Shown: positions 26,321 to 35,027 of the stretch, in pieces
How positions within the stretch are numbered: position 1 is the stretch's first letter
Layout: every line of letters starts with the position of its first letter
From: Acidovorax sp.
GTDB lineage: Bacteria; Pseudomonadota; Gammaproteobacteria; Burkholderiales; Burkholderiaceae_C
DNA length: 54,124 nucleotides
Assembly (NCBI RefSeq): GCF_016783915.1
Contig: NZ_JADHVT010000016.1
Coordinates: 1-54,124 of the forward strand
Reading direction: 5' to 3'
The notes under the pieces: model-generated
Database searches by the model: none
What the model was told of the DNA's origin: nothing
What the model saw: only the letters and a program-made list of their open reading frames with translations
Translations under genes and position numbers: made by a program

Positions 26321-28000
26321 ATGCCATCCCTTTCGCTGGATACCCCCATCGCGCAACGCGTTGCGCTGCCCGCCGCCGTGCTGCTGCCGTTATTGCTCAG
26401 TGCCTGCGGCGGCGGCAACGCTGTGCTGGTGACCGAGAGCGCCAACCCGGCCGCCGCTTGCGCCGCATTGAGCACCAACGCGCAGCTCAGCAACACCAAC
26501 TTGTCCACCAGCTATGTGCCACCGGGCACGCGCCGCCCCGGTGGCGCTGCCACGGGCGACTTTTTGCCCGGGCACTGTGTGGTCACAGGTGCCATCAACC
26601 CGCGTGTGGGTGTGGATGGCAAGAACTATGCGATCGGCTTTCAGTTGAGCCTGCCCGACCGCTGGAACGGACGCTTTCTGTTCATCGGCGGGGGCGGCAA
26701 CGACGGCATCCTGCGCGACACCTCGCTCAGCTCCAGCATTTCGGGCGGCACGCCATCGCCACTGGGGCAGGGCTTTGCGGTGGTGTCCACCGATGCGGGC
26801 CATACCGGCACCAGCGCCAGCTTTGGCGCCGACCCGCAGGCGCGCACCGACCATGCCTACAACTCTTACGACAAGACGGCCGTGGCCTCCAAGTCGCTCA
26901 TCAGCACGCGCTACGGCCGCAAGCCCGACTACTCCTACTTCTCTGGCTGCTCCGGCGGCGGGCGCCACGGCATGATGTTCTCGCAGCGGTTCCCGGACTA
27001 CTTTGACGGCATCACCGCCGGAGCGCCCGCCATGCGCGTGTCCAGCGGTGCCACGGTGGCCGCCATGTGGAACACCATCCAGTTCAACGCCATTGCGCCC
27101 CAAGACGCCAGTGGCAACCGCATCCTGTCGCGCGCCTTCAGCAACACCGACCTGAAACTGGTGGCCAATGCGGTCAATGCCCGCTGCGACGCGGCCGACG
27201 GCGTGGTGGACGGCCTGGCCCAGAACGTCAACGCCTGCAAGGCGTTTGACCCCAGCGTGCTGCAATGCGCGGGCAGCAAGACCGACAGTTGCCTGTCGTC
27301 CGCCCAGGTGGGTGCGCTCAAGAGCGTGTTTGCCGGGCCCCGCAACTCTGCGGGCAAGGCGCTGTATACGGGCCAGCCTTGGGATGCCGGACTGGCGGCT
27401 CCTGGCTGGCGGTCCTGGACACTGGGTAACTCGACCACGGCCACCCCCGACGCACGCTACATCACGCTGATGGTGGATGCCCTGGTCAACGAGTTCTTCA
27501 CGCCGCCCGATCTCTCGTTCAACCCGCTGGCCTTTAACTTTGATACCGACCCCGCACGCATGGCCGCGTACTCTGCCGTCTACGACACCTATGCCGACGA
27601 CAAACTGGCGGCCTACCAGCGGCGCGGGGGCAAGCTGTTGTTCATCCACGGGATGTCCGACCCGATCTTCTCGGCGTTTGACACCATCGACTACTATGAG
27701 CGCCTGTCCACCAACAACGGCGGCATGGCGGCCACGCAGAACTTTGCGCGAACGTTCCTGGTGCCGGGCATGAACCACTGCTCGGGCGGCCCGGCCACCG
27801 ACAACTTCGACTCGATCCAGACCATGGTGGACTGGGTAGAGAAGGGCATTGCCCCACAAAGCATCGCGGCCAAGGCGCTGCCCACCAACGCAGACTTTCC
27901 CAACCGCACGCGTCCGCTGTGCCCCTACCCGCAGTTTGCCAAGTACAAGGGCTCGGGCAGTGTGGAAGACGCCAGCAGCTTTGTCTGCTCGGCCAGTTGA
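26321..28000 (+). CDS. Tannase/feruloyl esterase family lipoprotein
   Basis: Secreted alpha/beta-hydrolase that cleaves ester bonds of gallic or hydroxycinnamic acids. The signal peptide ends in a lipobox (LLLSAC), so the protein is probably anchored in an outer-surface or periplasmic membrane leaflet. The catalytic residues are S211 in GCSGGG, D447 in MSDPIFS and H486 in MNHCSGG. C210 and C487 sit directly beside Ser and His, the CS-D-HC arrangement in which a disulfide joins the catalytic residues. Length (559) is usual. GGAG at 26311-26314 supports the start. It follows the Bug gene by 189 bases and ends at a strong terminator. Confidence 0.93.
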   Translation: MPSLSLDTPIAQRVALPAAVLLPLLLSACGGGNAVLVTESANPAAACAALSTNAQLSNTNLSTSYVPPGTRRPGGAATGDFLPGHCVVTGAINPRVGVDGKNYAIGFQLSLPDRWNGRFLFIGGGGNDGILRDTSLSSSISGGTPSPLGQGFAVVSTDAGHTGTSASFGADPQARTDHAYNSYDKTAVASKSLISTRYGRKPDYSYFSGCSGGGRHGMMFSQRFPDYFDGITAGAPAMRVSSGATVAAMWNTIQFNAIAPQDASGNRILSRAFSNTDLKLVANAVNARCDAADGVVDGLAQNVNACKAFDPSVLQCAGSKTDSCLSSAQVGALKSVFAGPRNSAGKALYTGQPWDAGLAAPGWRSWTLGNSTTATPDARYITLMVDALVNEFFTPPDLSFNPLAFNFDTDPARMAAYSAVYDTYADDKLAAYQRRGGKLLFIHGMSDPIFSAFDTIDYYERLSTNNGGMAATQNFARTFLVPGMNHCSGGPATDNFDSIQTMVDWVEKGIAPQSIAAKALPTNADFPNRTRPLCPYPQFAKYKGSGSVEDASSFVCSAS

Positions 28001-28028
28001 TGCAACGTCAGTGTGAGTCCGTAACGAT

Positions 28029-28063
28029 GCACAAAGGGCCCTCTCGGGCCCTTTGTGCTTTTT
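28029..28063 (+). terminator. Strong rho-independent terminator after the tannase gene
   Basis: A perfect 13-bp stem, GCACAAAGGGCCC (28029-28041) with its complement at 28046-28058, has a TCTC loop and is followed by five T residues. Confidence 0.95.
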
Positions 28064-28082
28064 GCCGCCGGTTCATTGGGGG

Positions 28083-28607
28083 TCAGCGCTTGGCCGCTGA
28101 AGAGGCCACCGGCGGCGGTAGTCGCAACTGCGCCTGTTGCACCACGCGGATGCAGTCGCGCAGGTGCTGCTCGCCCAGGTAACGTAAGGTGGCGTAGCCA
28201 ATGGTGGCTGCGATGGCCTGGCCTGCCAGGGGCACGTACTTGGCTGCCTGTTTGGTGCTCAGTCGCAGCCCCACTGTCTGGGTGGCACGGATGACCAGCT
28301 CGCGGGTGATCAGCTTGCCGATGAGCACGGACCCCACCAGGCCCACGGCCTTTTGCACCTGCTCCCGCTTTTTCGGGTCCATCTGGTCGATCTGCTCTGC
28401 CGACAGGCCGAATTCGGTATTGATCTGAGGGATCAGGCGGGAGAGCAGGGCGGCATCGACCGCCCAGTCAAGCCCCGGCACCGGCACCACGCTGGCCGCC
28501 GCCGCCACCATGGCGCGGCGGTGTAGCAGCTTGCGTGCGCGGCGTACAACCGCGGCCAGTTCAGGGTCTCCAGCGGCCATTTGCAATGAGGTGGGCATGG
28601 GTGACAA
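28083..28607 (-). CDS. DUF697-like protein
   Basis: 174 residues with two moderately hydrophobic helical stretches (AAAASVVPVPGLDWAVDAALL and a later GLVGSVLIGKLIT ... LAGQAIAATIGYATLRYLG). The VPVPGLDWAVDAALLSRLI reading resembles the DUF697 proteins that associate with small GTPases of the YcjX/EcsC type. No GTPase is next to it. It is the last of three minus-strand genes (cyclase-like, GlsB-like, this) separated by short gaps. The role is unknown. Confidence 0.7.
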   Translation of the reverse strand: MSPMPTSLQMAAGDPELAAVVRRARKLLHRRAMVAAAASVVPVPGLDWAVDAALLSRLIPQINTEFGLSAEQIDQMDPKKREQVQKAVGLVGSVLIGKLITRELVIRATQTVGLRLSTKQAAKYVPLAGQAIAATIGYATLRYLGEQHLRDCIRVVQQAQLRLPPPVASSAAKR

Positions 28608-28699
28608 GGTGATGGAGGTTGAATGGGTGGTGAAAGTGGGTGATCCAGTGTGTGATTCAGGGATCGGGTGGCGGCCGGTTCTGCGGGCGCTACTGCCGC

Positions 28700-28951
28700 T
28701 CAGGATTTGCTTTTGACCAGGCTATAGACCACCAGCAGTGCGGCAGCTCCCAGCACAGAGGCAATCCAGCCAGCGCTGTCACCCTGGGCATACCAGCCCA
28801 TTGCCATGCCCACATAGCTGGCCAGGAACGAGCCTGCAATACCGAGCAGCGCCGTCATGATCCAGCCCAGTTTGTCGTCCCCGGGTTTGATGGCACGGGC
28901 AATCAACCCCACCACCAAACCAATCAGTAGCATCCCAAGCAGTGACAGCAT
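28700..28951 (-). CDS. GlsB/YeaQ/YmgE-family small membrane protein
   Basis: 83-residue transglycosylase-associated-type membrane protein with three hydrophobic segments. The conserved GLIARAIKPGDDKLGWIMTALLGIAGS pattern (start GLIARAIKPG, end GIAGSFLASYVG) fits the family. ATG 28951 is preceded by AAGGGG on its strand; longer in-frame starts are not needed. Such proteins are usually stress-induced, but their biochemical role is not settled. Confidence 0.92.
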   Translation of the reverse strand: MLSLLGMLLIGLVVGLIARAIKPGDDKLGWIMTALLGIAGSFLASYVGMAMGWYAQGDSAGWIASVLGAAALLVVYSLVKSKS

Positions 28952-29034
28952 GTTTTTCCCCTTGATAGTTGGTTCAGACGATTGAGTCACTTTACAGATG
29001 AGGTAGTCAAATCGCTGTCGGACAATGCCCCCTG

Positions 29035-29742
29035 TCAGCGTCCCCCAGGTGTGGTGCCGCTGAAAGCCCTGGAGCCCCATGGATGCAATGGGCGCTCGAA
29101 AAGGCATCGTTCAAAGCGGTGCGCATGCAGTTCCATGCCCGATATCTGGTGGTCGGTGCGGGCACAGACATAGCGGCCCGCAGGCAGGCTGGCGCAGGCG
29201 GCCTCTGTGAGCAGGATCTCGTTGGCCGTGGCAATGTCTTCGCCCAGCTTGCATGCGCAGTTCATCTCCGGGCCAAACAGGTCTTCGCGTGCAATTACCA
29301 GGGTGGGGCCAAAGCCTATGCCTGCGCTCACGTTCAGTGCCCGCTCGGGCGGCAACACGGTGTTCATGGCACTCAGGGCGCGCAGGGTGTCCAGCGCGGC
29401 CTCCAGGGCCTGCTCGGGTGTCGCGAATACCGCAAACAGGTTGTCCGCCTCCTGCTTGATGACTTCACCGCCATTGCCCTCGATAGCGGGGCGCGCTGCC
29501 TGCTCCATCTGGTGGATCATCGCCAGAAAGTGAATGATGCCGTGGCGCTGGGTGATGCGGGAGAAGCCGCACATGTCCAGCACCAGTATGGCAACACTGC
29601 GCACAAAAGCCTGCTCAATGGCAGCGTCAATCGCTCCGGTGTCGCTGGCGGGGGTCTGGTTGCGCTCTGACAGCAGGCGCTTGAGATAGCCTTTGTCGTG
29701 CGCTGTCTCGGTGTCGGGTGGCAGTGCGGGGGTGTGGTGCAT
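29035..29742 (-). CDS. Adenylate/guanylate cyclase-domain protein, possibly inactive
   Basis: 235 residues, nearly all one class III cyclase domain. The two metal aspartates are present: D56 (LDMCGFSR) and D100 (KQEADNLFAVF). K96, which corresponds to the usual purine-recognising Lys, is kept. In the NxxxR element, however, N161 is followed by K165 where Arg normally stabilises the transition state (MNCACKLGED). There is no membrane or sensor domain. It could be a weak cyclase, a nucleotide sensor or a dead enzyme. It lies upstream of the GlsB-like gene on the same strand. Confidence 0.82.
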   Translation of the reverse strand: MHHTPALPPDTETAHDKGYLKRLLSERNQTPASDTGAIDAAIEQAFVRSVAILVLDMCGFSRITQRHGIIHFLAMIHQMEQAARPAIEGNGGEVIKQEADNLFAVFATPEQALEAALDTLRALSAMNTVLPPERALNVSAGIGFGPTLVIAREDLFGPEMNCACKLGEDIATANEILLTEAACASLPAGRYVCARTDHQISGMELHAHRFERCLFERPLHPWGSRAFSGTTPGGR

Positions 29743-29911
29743 GGCAGCGCCCTGTGGGTGGTGTCCGACATGGTAGCGCGGCCCGTGCTGGCGCTGATCA
29801 GGTCCAGCCCAAGGCTACAGTGGGCTGTCCCAAGGGCTGGCCGGGTGTGCGCAAGACTTCTCGCATCGCCCCCGCTGCCTGCCCCACTACAGACAGAAAG
29901 GTGTACCCACC

Positions 29912-30364
29912 ATGTTCACTACGTCATCCGCCCCCTTGTTTTCGCTCTCCGCTGCGCCAACTCCTGTGGGGAACAGCCCCGCGTGGAAGCGCTTCCTGGC
30001 GCGCCCTGCAGCCATTCTGGTTGCTGCACTGGCCTTGGGCGGTGCACTGTCATGGCCCACCGCCGCGCAGGCGCAGAGCGACGAGGCATCTTTAGCGCGC
30101 GGTGCGGTGCCCGACACCACGCCCCAGCAGCGCTACCAGTCGGCAATTCGTGAAGCGGGGGGTGGGCTCAAGGTGAGCCTGGAAGAGTGCCGAACCATGC
30201 CGACAGTGCAGCGCAAGGGCTGCGAGTCCGAAGCCCGGGCGCGTTACCAGGCCGATATGTCGGCTGCCAAGGCGCTGTTGCGGGGCGATCCATCTGCGGG
30301 ACCGGTCAACATCAGCGGCGGCCCGGTTCGCAGCACCGAGACGGTGTATGTGATCAAGCCCTGA
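29912..30364 (+). CDS. Small exported protein of unknown function
   Basis: 150 residues. A long basic leader is followed by a hydrophobic core (PAAILVAALALGGALSW) and an AQAQ cleavage site near residue 55, giving a mature protein of about 95 residues. Only two cysteines are seen in the mature part (EECRTM and KGCESEA), which could form a disulfide, with helical charged stretches between. AGAAAGGT-like bases lie about 10 before ATG 29912. I do not recognise a family. A perfect hairpin separates it from the convergent NlpC/P60 gene. Confidence 0.65.
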   Translation: MFTTSSAPLFSLSAAPTPVGNSPAWKRFLARPAAILVAALALGGALSWPTAAQAQSDEASLARGAVPDTTPQQRYQSAIREAGGGLKVSLEECRTMPTVQRKGCESEARARYQADMSAAKALLRGDPSAGPVNISGGPVRSTETVYVIKP

Positions 30365-30372
30365 TGCACACA

Positions 30373-30391
30373 TGAGGGCGCAGCGCCCTCA
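30373..30391. terminator. Bidirectional hairpin between convergent genes
   Basis: TGAGGGCGC (30373-30381) and GCGCCCTCA (30383-30391) are perfectly complementary, realistically folding as a 7-bp stem with a GCAGC loop. No T-tract follows directly, so termination strength is uncertain. Confidence 0.5.
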
Positions 30392-30403
30392 GTGGTCACG
30401 CGC

Positions 30404-30991
30404 TTATTTTTGCGTCTGGGGTGCCTGGGCGCTGTCGACGCCCTCGCCGGGCGTCACGCGGCGTGCGCCGTTGAAGCGGCGGGCCCAGTAGGCCATTCCC
30501 ATGTCTTCCACCCGGATCTCCGAGCCGCTGCGGGGCGAGTGGATGAACTTGCCATCCCCCACGTAGATGCCCACGTGGCTGAAGTTGCGGCGCATGGTGT
30601 TGAAGAACACCAGGTCGCCGGGTTGCAGTTCTTTCTTGTCGATGATCTGGGTGGCTGCAGCCTGCTGATCGGCACGGCGTGGCAGAAGAAGGCCCACAGT
30701 CTGCTCATAGATAGCGCGCACAAAGCCGCTGCAGTCAAAGCCGGTCTCGGCGCTGTTGCCGCCGCGCTTGTAGGGCACGCCCAAAAAACCCATGGCGTTG
30801 ACCACCAGATCCCCCGCGCGGCCTGCCACGGTCTGGGCCTTGTCAGCCACCTTGTGGCTCACGTCTTCGAGTCGGGTGAAAAGCCCTTTGTCCGCGAGCA
30901 AGCGGTCCATATCGTCAGAATTGGTGCCCTGGGGCGCAGCATGCGCAGCGGTGGCGCAGGCAAGGATGAGAATACATAACCATCTGGACAT
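30404..30991 (-). CDS. NlpC/P60 cell-wall hydrolase, secreted
   Basis: Peptidoglycan endopeptidase of 195 residues. The start at 30991 gives a clean signal peptide (RWLCILILACATAAHA). The catalytic triad is C87 (DCSGF), H139 (FSHVGIY) and H151 (FIHSPRSGSEIR), with the usual LVVNAMGFLGVPYKRGG lead-in. A longer start would place charged residues before the signal. It is divergent from the sugar-dehydrogenase gene across an AT-rich gap. Confidence 0.93.
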   Translation of the reverse strand: MSRWLCILILACATAAHAAPQGTNSDDMDRLLADKGLFTRLEDVSHKVADKAQTVAGRAGDLVVNAMGFLGVPYKRGGNSAETGFDCSGFVRAIYEQTVGLLLPRRADQQAAATQIIDKKELQPGDLVFFNTMRRNFSHVGIYVGDGKFIHSPRSGSEIRVEDMGMAYWARRFNGARRVTPGEGVDSAQAPQTQK

Positions 30992-31039
30992 GGGGGCGAA
31001 GGGTAACACGGTACGGTTGTTTATCAAAAATAAGCGTTT

Positions 31040-31068
31040 TTGCAAGCTGTTGATTTGATTCAGATAAA
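31040..31068 (+). promoter_or_regulatory. Candidate sigma-70 promoter for the sugar dehydrogenase gene
   Basis: TTGCAA (31040-31045) and GATAAA (31063-31068) each match four of six consensus bases and are 17 bases apart, in the AT-rich divergent gap. TTGCAA is its own complement, so the opposite direction may use part of it too. Confidence 0.35.
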
Positions 31069-31185
31069 TGGATTAGCCTTGGTTTTTCAGATGCGAAAGC
31101 AGCTTGCAGGACGCGCGCCAGACCGGCTTTGCACCGCCCAGGTGCTGCCGGTGGCCGGGACACAGGCCATGAGGAGCTTGAGAGC

Positions 31186-32358
31186 ATGGGTTGGAAATCA
31201 AATCCGCGGGTGGCGCTAGTGAATAAAGCACGGGCTGCTATATTTTTGATAGTGGCTGGGGCGCATGCAGGCAGCCAGGCTCAAAACGCACCGATTCCCG
31301 CAGCAGCGGTGTCGCTGGCACCCGTGGCCAGCGGCCTCGCCCATCCGTGGGCGGTGGCCTTTTTGCCAGGCGGGCAGTTTTTGGTGACGGAGCGACCCGG
31401 CCGCCTGCGCGTGGTCAGCGCGACCGGGCAGGTGGGCCCTGCGTTGGCTGGCGTGCCGCCGGTGGCGGCGGGCGGGCAGGGTGGCCTGCTGGACGTGGTG
31501 ACCGACAGCGACTTTGCACGCAACCGCCGCATCTACTTTTGCTTTGCAGAGCCTGCAGCGGGTGGCTCGGCAGGCAACAGCACAGCGGTGGCGCGTGCCA
31601 GCTTGTCGGCCGACGCTAGCCGCCTGCAAGAGGTGCGGGTCATCTTCAGCCAGCGCCCCAAGGTAGAGAGCGCACTGCATTTTGGCTGCCGCATTGCGCA
31701 GGCGGGAGATGGCAACCTGTTTGTGGCGCTGGGCGAGCGCTACCAGCGCAAGGACGACGCCCAAAAACTCGACAACCACCATGGCAAGGTCATTCGCATC
31801 ACCCCAGACGGTGCCGTGCCGCCCGACAACCCGTATGCCAAGCAACCCGGCGCCTTGCCCGAGATTTGGAGCTACGGCCACCGCAACCCCCAGGGCGCCA
31901 CAATAGGCCCCGACGGCAAGCTGTGGATGCACGAACATGGCCCCCAGGGCGGCGACGAGATCAATTTGCCCCAGCCCGGGCGCAACTACGGCTGGCCTGT
32001 GATCACCTACGGCGAGAACTACGGCGGCGGAAAGATGGGCGAGGGCACAACCCGCGCGGGCATGGAACAGCCGCTGCACCAGTGGACGCCGTCCATCGCC
32101 CCCTCGGGCATGGCATTTCTGACCAGCACGCGCTACGGCGCGGCGTGGCAGGGCAGCTTGTTCGTCGGGTCACTCAAGTTTGGCACCCTGCATCGATTGG
32201 AAGTGGCCAGTGGCAAGGTGCAAAAAGAGGAACGGCTGTTGCAAGGCAATGGCGAGCGCATTCGCGATGTGCGCCAGGGGCCAGACGGCTTGCTGTACCT
32301 GTTGACCGACAGCCCACAGGGGCGCTTGCTGCGGCTGCAGCCCGCTGTGGCCCCGTGA
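31186..32358 (+). CDS. PQQ-dependent sugar dehydrogenase-family protein (YliI/Asd type), periplasmic
   Basis: 390-residue beta-propeller of the glucose/sorbosone dehydrogenase family, oxidising aldose sugars with PQQ in the periplasm. Signatures include HPWAVAFLPGGQFLVTERPG, YGHRNPQGATIGPDGKLW and HEHGPQGGDEINLPQPGRNYGWP (given in part), with the catalytic-type His in HFGCRI. GAGGAG at 31171-31176 supports ATG 31186. The signal peptide (core AAIFLIVAGAHAGSQAQ) is encoded by a copy of the dispersed repeat. Whether the cell makes PQQ cannot be seen here. A terminator-like hairpin lies after the next short gap. Confidence 0.9.
   Translation: MGWKSNPRVALVNKARAAIFLIVAGAHAGSQAQNAPIPAAAVSLAPVASGLAHPWAVAFLPGGQFLVTERPGRLRVVSATGQVGPALAGVPPVAAGGQGGLLDVVTDSDFARNRRIYFCFAEPAAGGSAGNSTAVARASLSADASRLQEVRVIFSQRPKVESALHFGCRIAQAGDGNLFVALGERYQRKDDAQKLDNHHGKVIRITPDGAVPPDNPYAKQPGALPEIWSYGHRNPQGATIGPDGKLWMHEHGPQGGDEINLPQPGRNYGWPVITYGENYGGGKMGEGTTRAGMEQPLHQWTPSIAPSGMAFLTSTRYGAAWQGSLFVGSLKFGTLHRLEVASGKVQKEERLLQGNGERIRDVRQGPDGLLYLLTDSPQGRLLRLQPAVAP
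31196..31252 (-). repeat. Dispersed hairpin repeat forming the signal peptide of the sugar dehydrogenase
   Basis: On the minus strand: CTATCAAAAATATAGCAGC, then TTCACTAGCGC. This matches the TTCCACTAGCGC word of copies 16383-16440 and 50135-50185 and the A-run/ATAGC end of others. The inverted repeat is largely lost. Read on the plus strand it encodes ALVNKARAAIFLIV. Confidence 0.55.
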
Positions 32359-32425
32359 CTGGTTTTGCTTGATGCAGGTCAAGCAAGCCAGGAGATGGGT
32401 GCCCGAACCCGTTGACCCGGGTGAT

Positions 32426-32449
32426 CCCGCAGCTTGCGGCGGGCTTTTT
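32426..32449 (+). terminator. Likely terminator after the sugar dehydrogenase gene
   Basis: CCCGC (32426-32430) pairs with GCGGG (32439-32443), followed by CTTTTT. A competing inner stem CCGCA/TGCGG is also possible. It lies just before the phosphorylase start. Confidence 0.6.
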
Positions 32450-32466
32450 CGGTATAGGCTGGCGCG

Positions 32467-34110
32467 ATGCACGCCGAGCCCACCCTCTCATCCTCTGCCG
32501 TCCCCTCCGTTCCTGCTGCCGTCTTGGCCAACCCGGGCACCGCCCCCGCCGACACTGCGGGTGCGCCACCCCGTTCCCAGCTGGCCCTGCGCCGCGTGGC
32601 CATCGACACCTGGCGCGAAAACGTGGCCTACCTGAACCGTGATTGCGCCGTGTACCGGGCCGAGGGCTTCCAGGCCCTGTCCAAGATCGAGGTGCGCGCC
32701 AACGGCCGCCGCATCCTGGCCACTGTGAACGTGGTGGATGACCCCGCCATCGTGGGCTGCCACGAGTTGGGCCTGTCGGAAGACGCGTTTGCCCAGCTGG
32801 GTGTGGACAACGGCCACACCGTGTCGGTGGCGCAGGCCGAGCCGCCCGAGTCCATGGGCGCGCTGTTTCGAAAGATTGCCAGCGAGCGCCTCACCCGCGA
32901 GGACTTTGGCGCCATCGTGCGGGACATTGCCGACCACCGGTATTCCAAGATCGAACTCACCGCCTTTGTGGTCGCCTGCCACCGCAGTGAGCTGGACCGC
33001 GAGGAAGTGTTCTTTCTGACCGATGCCATGGTGGCCAGTGGCCGCAGGCTTGACTGGCACGAGCCACTGGTGGTGGACAAGCACTGCATTGGCGGCATTC
33101 CGGGCAACCGCACCACCATGCTGGTCGTGCCCATCGTGGCCGCGCACGGCATGTTGTGCCCCAAGACCTCGTCGCGCGCCATCACCTCGCCTGCGGGCAC
33201 GGCCGACACCATGGAGGTGCTGGCCAAGGTGGAGCTGCCGTTTGAACAACTGGCCGACATCGTGCGTGACTACCGGGGCTGCCTGGCCTGGGGCGGCACG
33301 GCCAATTTGTCACCTGCCGACGATGTGCTGATTTCGGTGGAGCGGCCGCTGTCCATCGACTCGGCCGGCCAGATGGTGGCGTCCATCCTGTCGAAAAAAG
33401 TGGCGGCGGGCGCCACGCACCTGGTGCTCGACATTCCCATCGGCCCCACGGCCAAGGTGCGGTCCATGCCCGAGGCGCAGCGCCTGCGCCGCCTGTTTGA
33501 ATATGTGGCGCGGCGCATGGGCTTGTCGCTGGACGTGGTCATCACCGACGGCCGCCAGCCCGTGGGCAACGGTGTGGGCCCGGTGCTGGAGGCGCGCGAC
33601 GTGATGCGCGTGCTGCAAAACGACCCACGTGCGCCCGACGACCTGCGGCAAAAGTCGCTGCGCCTGGCCGGACGCCTGATCGAATGCGACCCCGATGTGC
33701 GCGGCGGCGACGGCTATGCGATTGCGCGCGACATCCTTGACTCGGGCCGCGCGCTGGCACGCATGAACGCCATCATCGCCGCCCAGGGCAGCACTGGGTT
33801 TGACCACAACCACCCGGCGCTTGGTGCGCTGACGCTGGACGTGGTGGCCCCGGCCAGCGGCGTTGTCGCGGGCATCGACAACTACCAGATCGCCCGCGTA
33901 GCCCGCCTGGCCGGTGCGCCCAAGGTGCCCGGCGCCGGGGTGGACCTGATGCACAAGCTGGGTGACACCGTGGCCGCCGGAGACCTGCTGTACCGCGTAC
34001 ATGCCAGCTACCCGGCCGACCTGGAGTTTGCGCGCCATGCGTGCGAACGGGACTGCGGCTACCGCCTGGGAACCGCCGACGAGGTGCCTCGTGTGTTTGT
34101 GGAGTTCTGA
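32467..34110 (+). CDS. Thymidine phosphorylase-family protein, archaeal AMP-phosphorylase type
   Basis: 547 residues. Phosphorolyses a nucleoside or nucleotide; archaeal relatives convert AMP plus phosphate to adenine and ribose 1,5-bisphosphate. After a ~35-residue low-complexity leader, an extra N-terminal domain of about 80 residues ([21 protein letters not shown]) precedes the phosphorylase core, as in AMP phosphorylase and unlike short bacterial DeoA. Core motifs are [17 protein letters not shown] and [19 protein letters not shown] starting at K233. The C-terminal domain is present ([27 protein letters not shown]). The true start may be a little internal. It is followed two bases later by a PRPP-synthetase-like gene whose ribosome-binding site lies in this gene's last codons. 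Confidence 0.9.
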   Translation: MHAEPTLSSSAVPSVPAAVLANPGTAPADTAGAPPRSQLALRRVAIDTWRENVAYLNRDCAVYRAEGFQALSKIEVRANGRRILATVNVVDDPAIVGCHELGLSEDAFAQLGVDNGHTVSVAQAEPPESMGALFRKIASERLTREDFGAIVRDIADHRYSKIELTAFVVACHRSELDREEVFFLTDAMVASGRRLDWHEPLVVDKHCIGGIPGNRTTMLVVPIVAAHGMLCPKTSSRAITSPAGTADTMEVLAKVELPFEQLADIVRDYRGCLAWGGTANLSPADDVLISVERPLSIDSAGQMVASILSKKVAAGATHLVLDIPIGPTAKVRSMPEAQRLRRLFEYVARRMGLSLDVVITDGRQPVGNGVGPVLEARDVMRVLQNDPRAPDDLRQKSLRLAGRLIECDPDVRGGDGYAIARDILDSGRALARMNAIIAAQGSTGFDHNHPALGALTLDVVAPASGVVAGIDNYQIARVARLAGAPKVPGAGVDLMHKLGDTVAAGDLLYRVHASYPADLEFARHACERDCGYRLGTADEVPRVFVEF

Positions 34111-34112
34111 TC

Positions 34113-35027
34113 ATGTTCCCGCCCGAAGCTGCCTGTTTGCTGTATTTCGATGACGAAGCCGCACCTGCGCTGCGCCTGGCGCAGGCCGCAGGCCTCACCG
34201 CCAAGGCCATCGAACGCCACCGCTTCCCTGATGGCGAACTCAAGTTGCGGCTGCCCGTGGATGCCACAGGCCGAATGCCAAGGCACGCCGTGTTGCTGCG
34301 CAGCCTGCACCAGCCCAATGAGAAACTGGTGGACCTGCTGCTGGCCGTGCGCACGGCCCGCAACCTGGGCGTGCAGCACCTCACGCTGGTGGCGCCGTAC
34401 CTGGCCTACATGAGGCAGGACATCGCCTTCCACCCCGGCGAGGCCGTGAGCCAGCAGGTGGTGGGCGGGTTTCTGGCCGGGCTGTTCGACGCCGTGATCA
34501 CGGTGGACCCGCACCTGCACCGCATCGAGCGGCTGGAGCAGGCCATCCCCGTGCCGCAGGCGGTGGTGCTCAGCGGCGCCGAGCCGCTGGCCGATCTGAT
34601 TGCCCAGCGCCGCCCTAATGCTTTGCTGGTGGGGCCTGACGGCGAATCCGCCCAGTGGATTGCCCAGGCCGCCACGCGCCACGGTTTTGACCATGCCGTG
34701 TGCACCAAGGTGCGCCATGGTGACCGCCATGTGGCCATCGAGCTGCCCGCGCTCAATGCCCGGGGCAGGGCGGTGGTGTTGCTGGACGACATGGCCAGCA
34801 CCGGCCGTACGCTGGCGTTGGCAGCACGGCTGCTGCTGCAGGCGGGTGCGGCATCGGTGGATGTGGCCGTGACCCACGCGCTGTTCGCGGGCGATGCGCT
34901 GCAGGTGCTGCACGACGCGGGCGTGGGAGAGGTGTGGAGCACCGACTGCATCCCGCACCCCAGCAACGCGGTGGCCATGGCGGGGCCGCTGGCGGCTGCG
35001 GTGCGTGCGGTGTTGCCGTCCTCCTAG
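34113..35027 (+). CDS. Ribose-phosphate pyrophosphokinase-like protein (PRPP synthetase paralogue)
   Basis: 304 residues in the two-domain phosphoribosyltransferase-like fold of PRPP synthetase, which makes PRPP and AMP from ribose 5-phosphate and ATP. Visible motifs are RFPDGELKLRLP, PYLAYMRQDIAFHPGEAVSQ, the metal-binding DPHLHR and the PRPP loop VVLLDDMASTGRTL. It is diverged from the housekeeping Prs (for example, QD-IAFHPGE with no RKxRxR flexible-loop signature). ATG 34113 starts two bases after the phosphorylase stop (GGAG at 34101-34104), which indicates tight coupling. The AMP it releases is a possible substrate for its neighbour. Confidence 0.9.
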   Translation: MFPPEAACLLYFDDEAAPALRLAQAAGLTAKAIERHRFPDGELKLRLPVDATGRMPRHAVLLRSLHQPNEKLVDLLLAVRTARNLGVQHLTLVAPYLAYMRQDIAFHPGEAVSQQVVGGFLAGLFDAVITVDPHLHRIERLEQAIPVPQAVVLSGAEPLADLIAQRRPNALLVGPDGESAQWIAQAATRHGFDHAVCTKVRHGDRHVAIELPALNARGRAVVLLDDMASTGRTLALAARLLLQAGAASVDVAVTHALFAGDALQVLHDAGVGEVWSTDCIPHPSNAVAMAGPLAAAVRAVLPSS

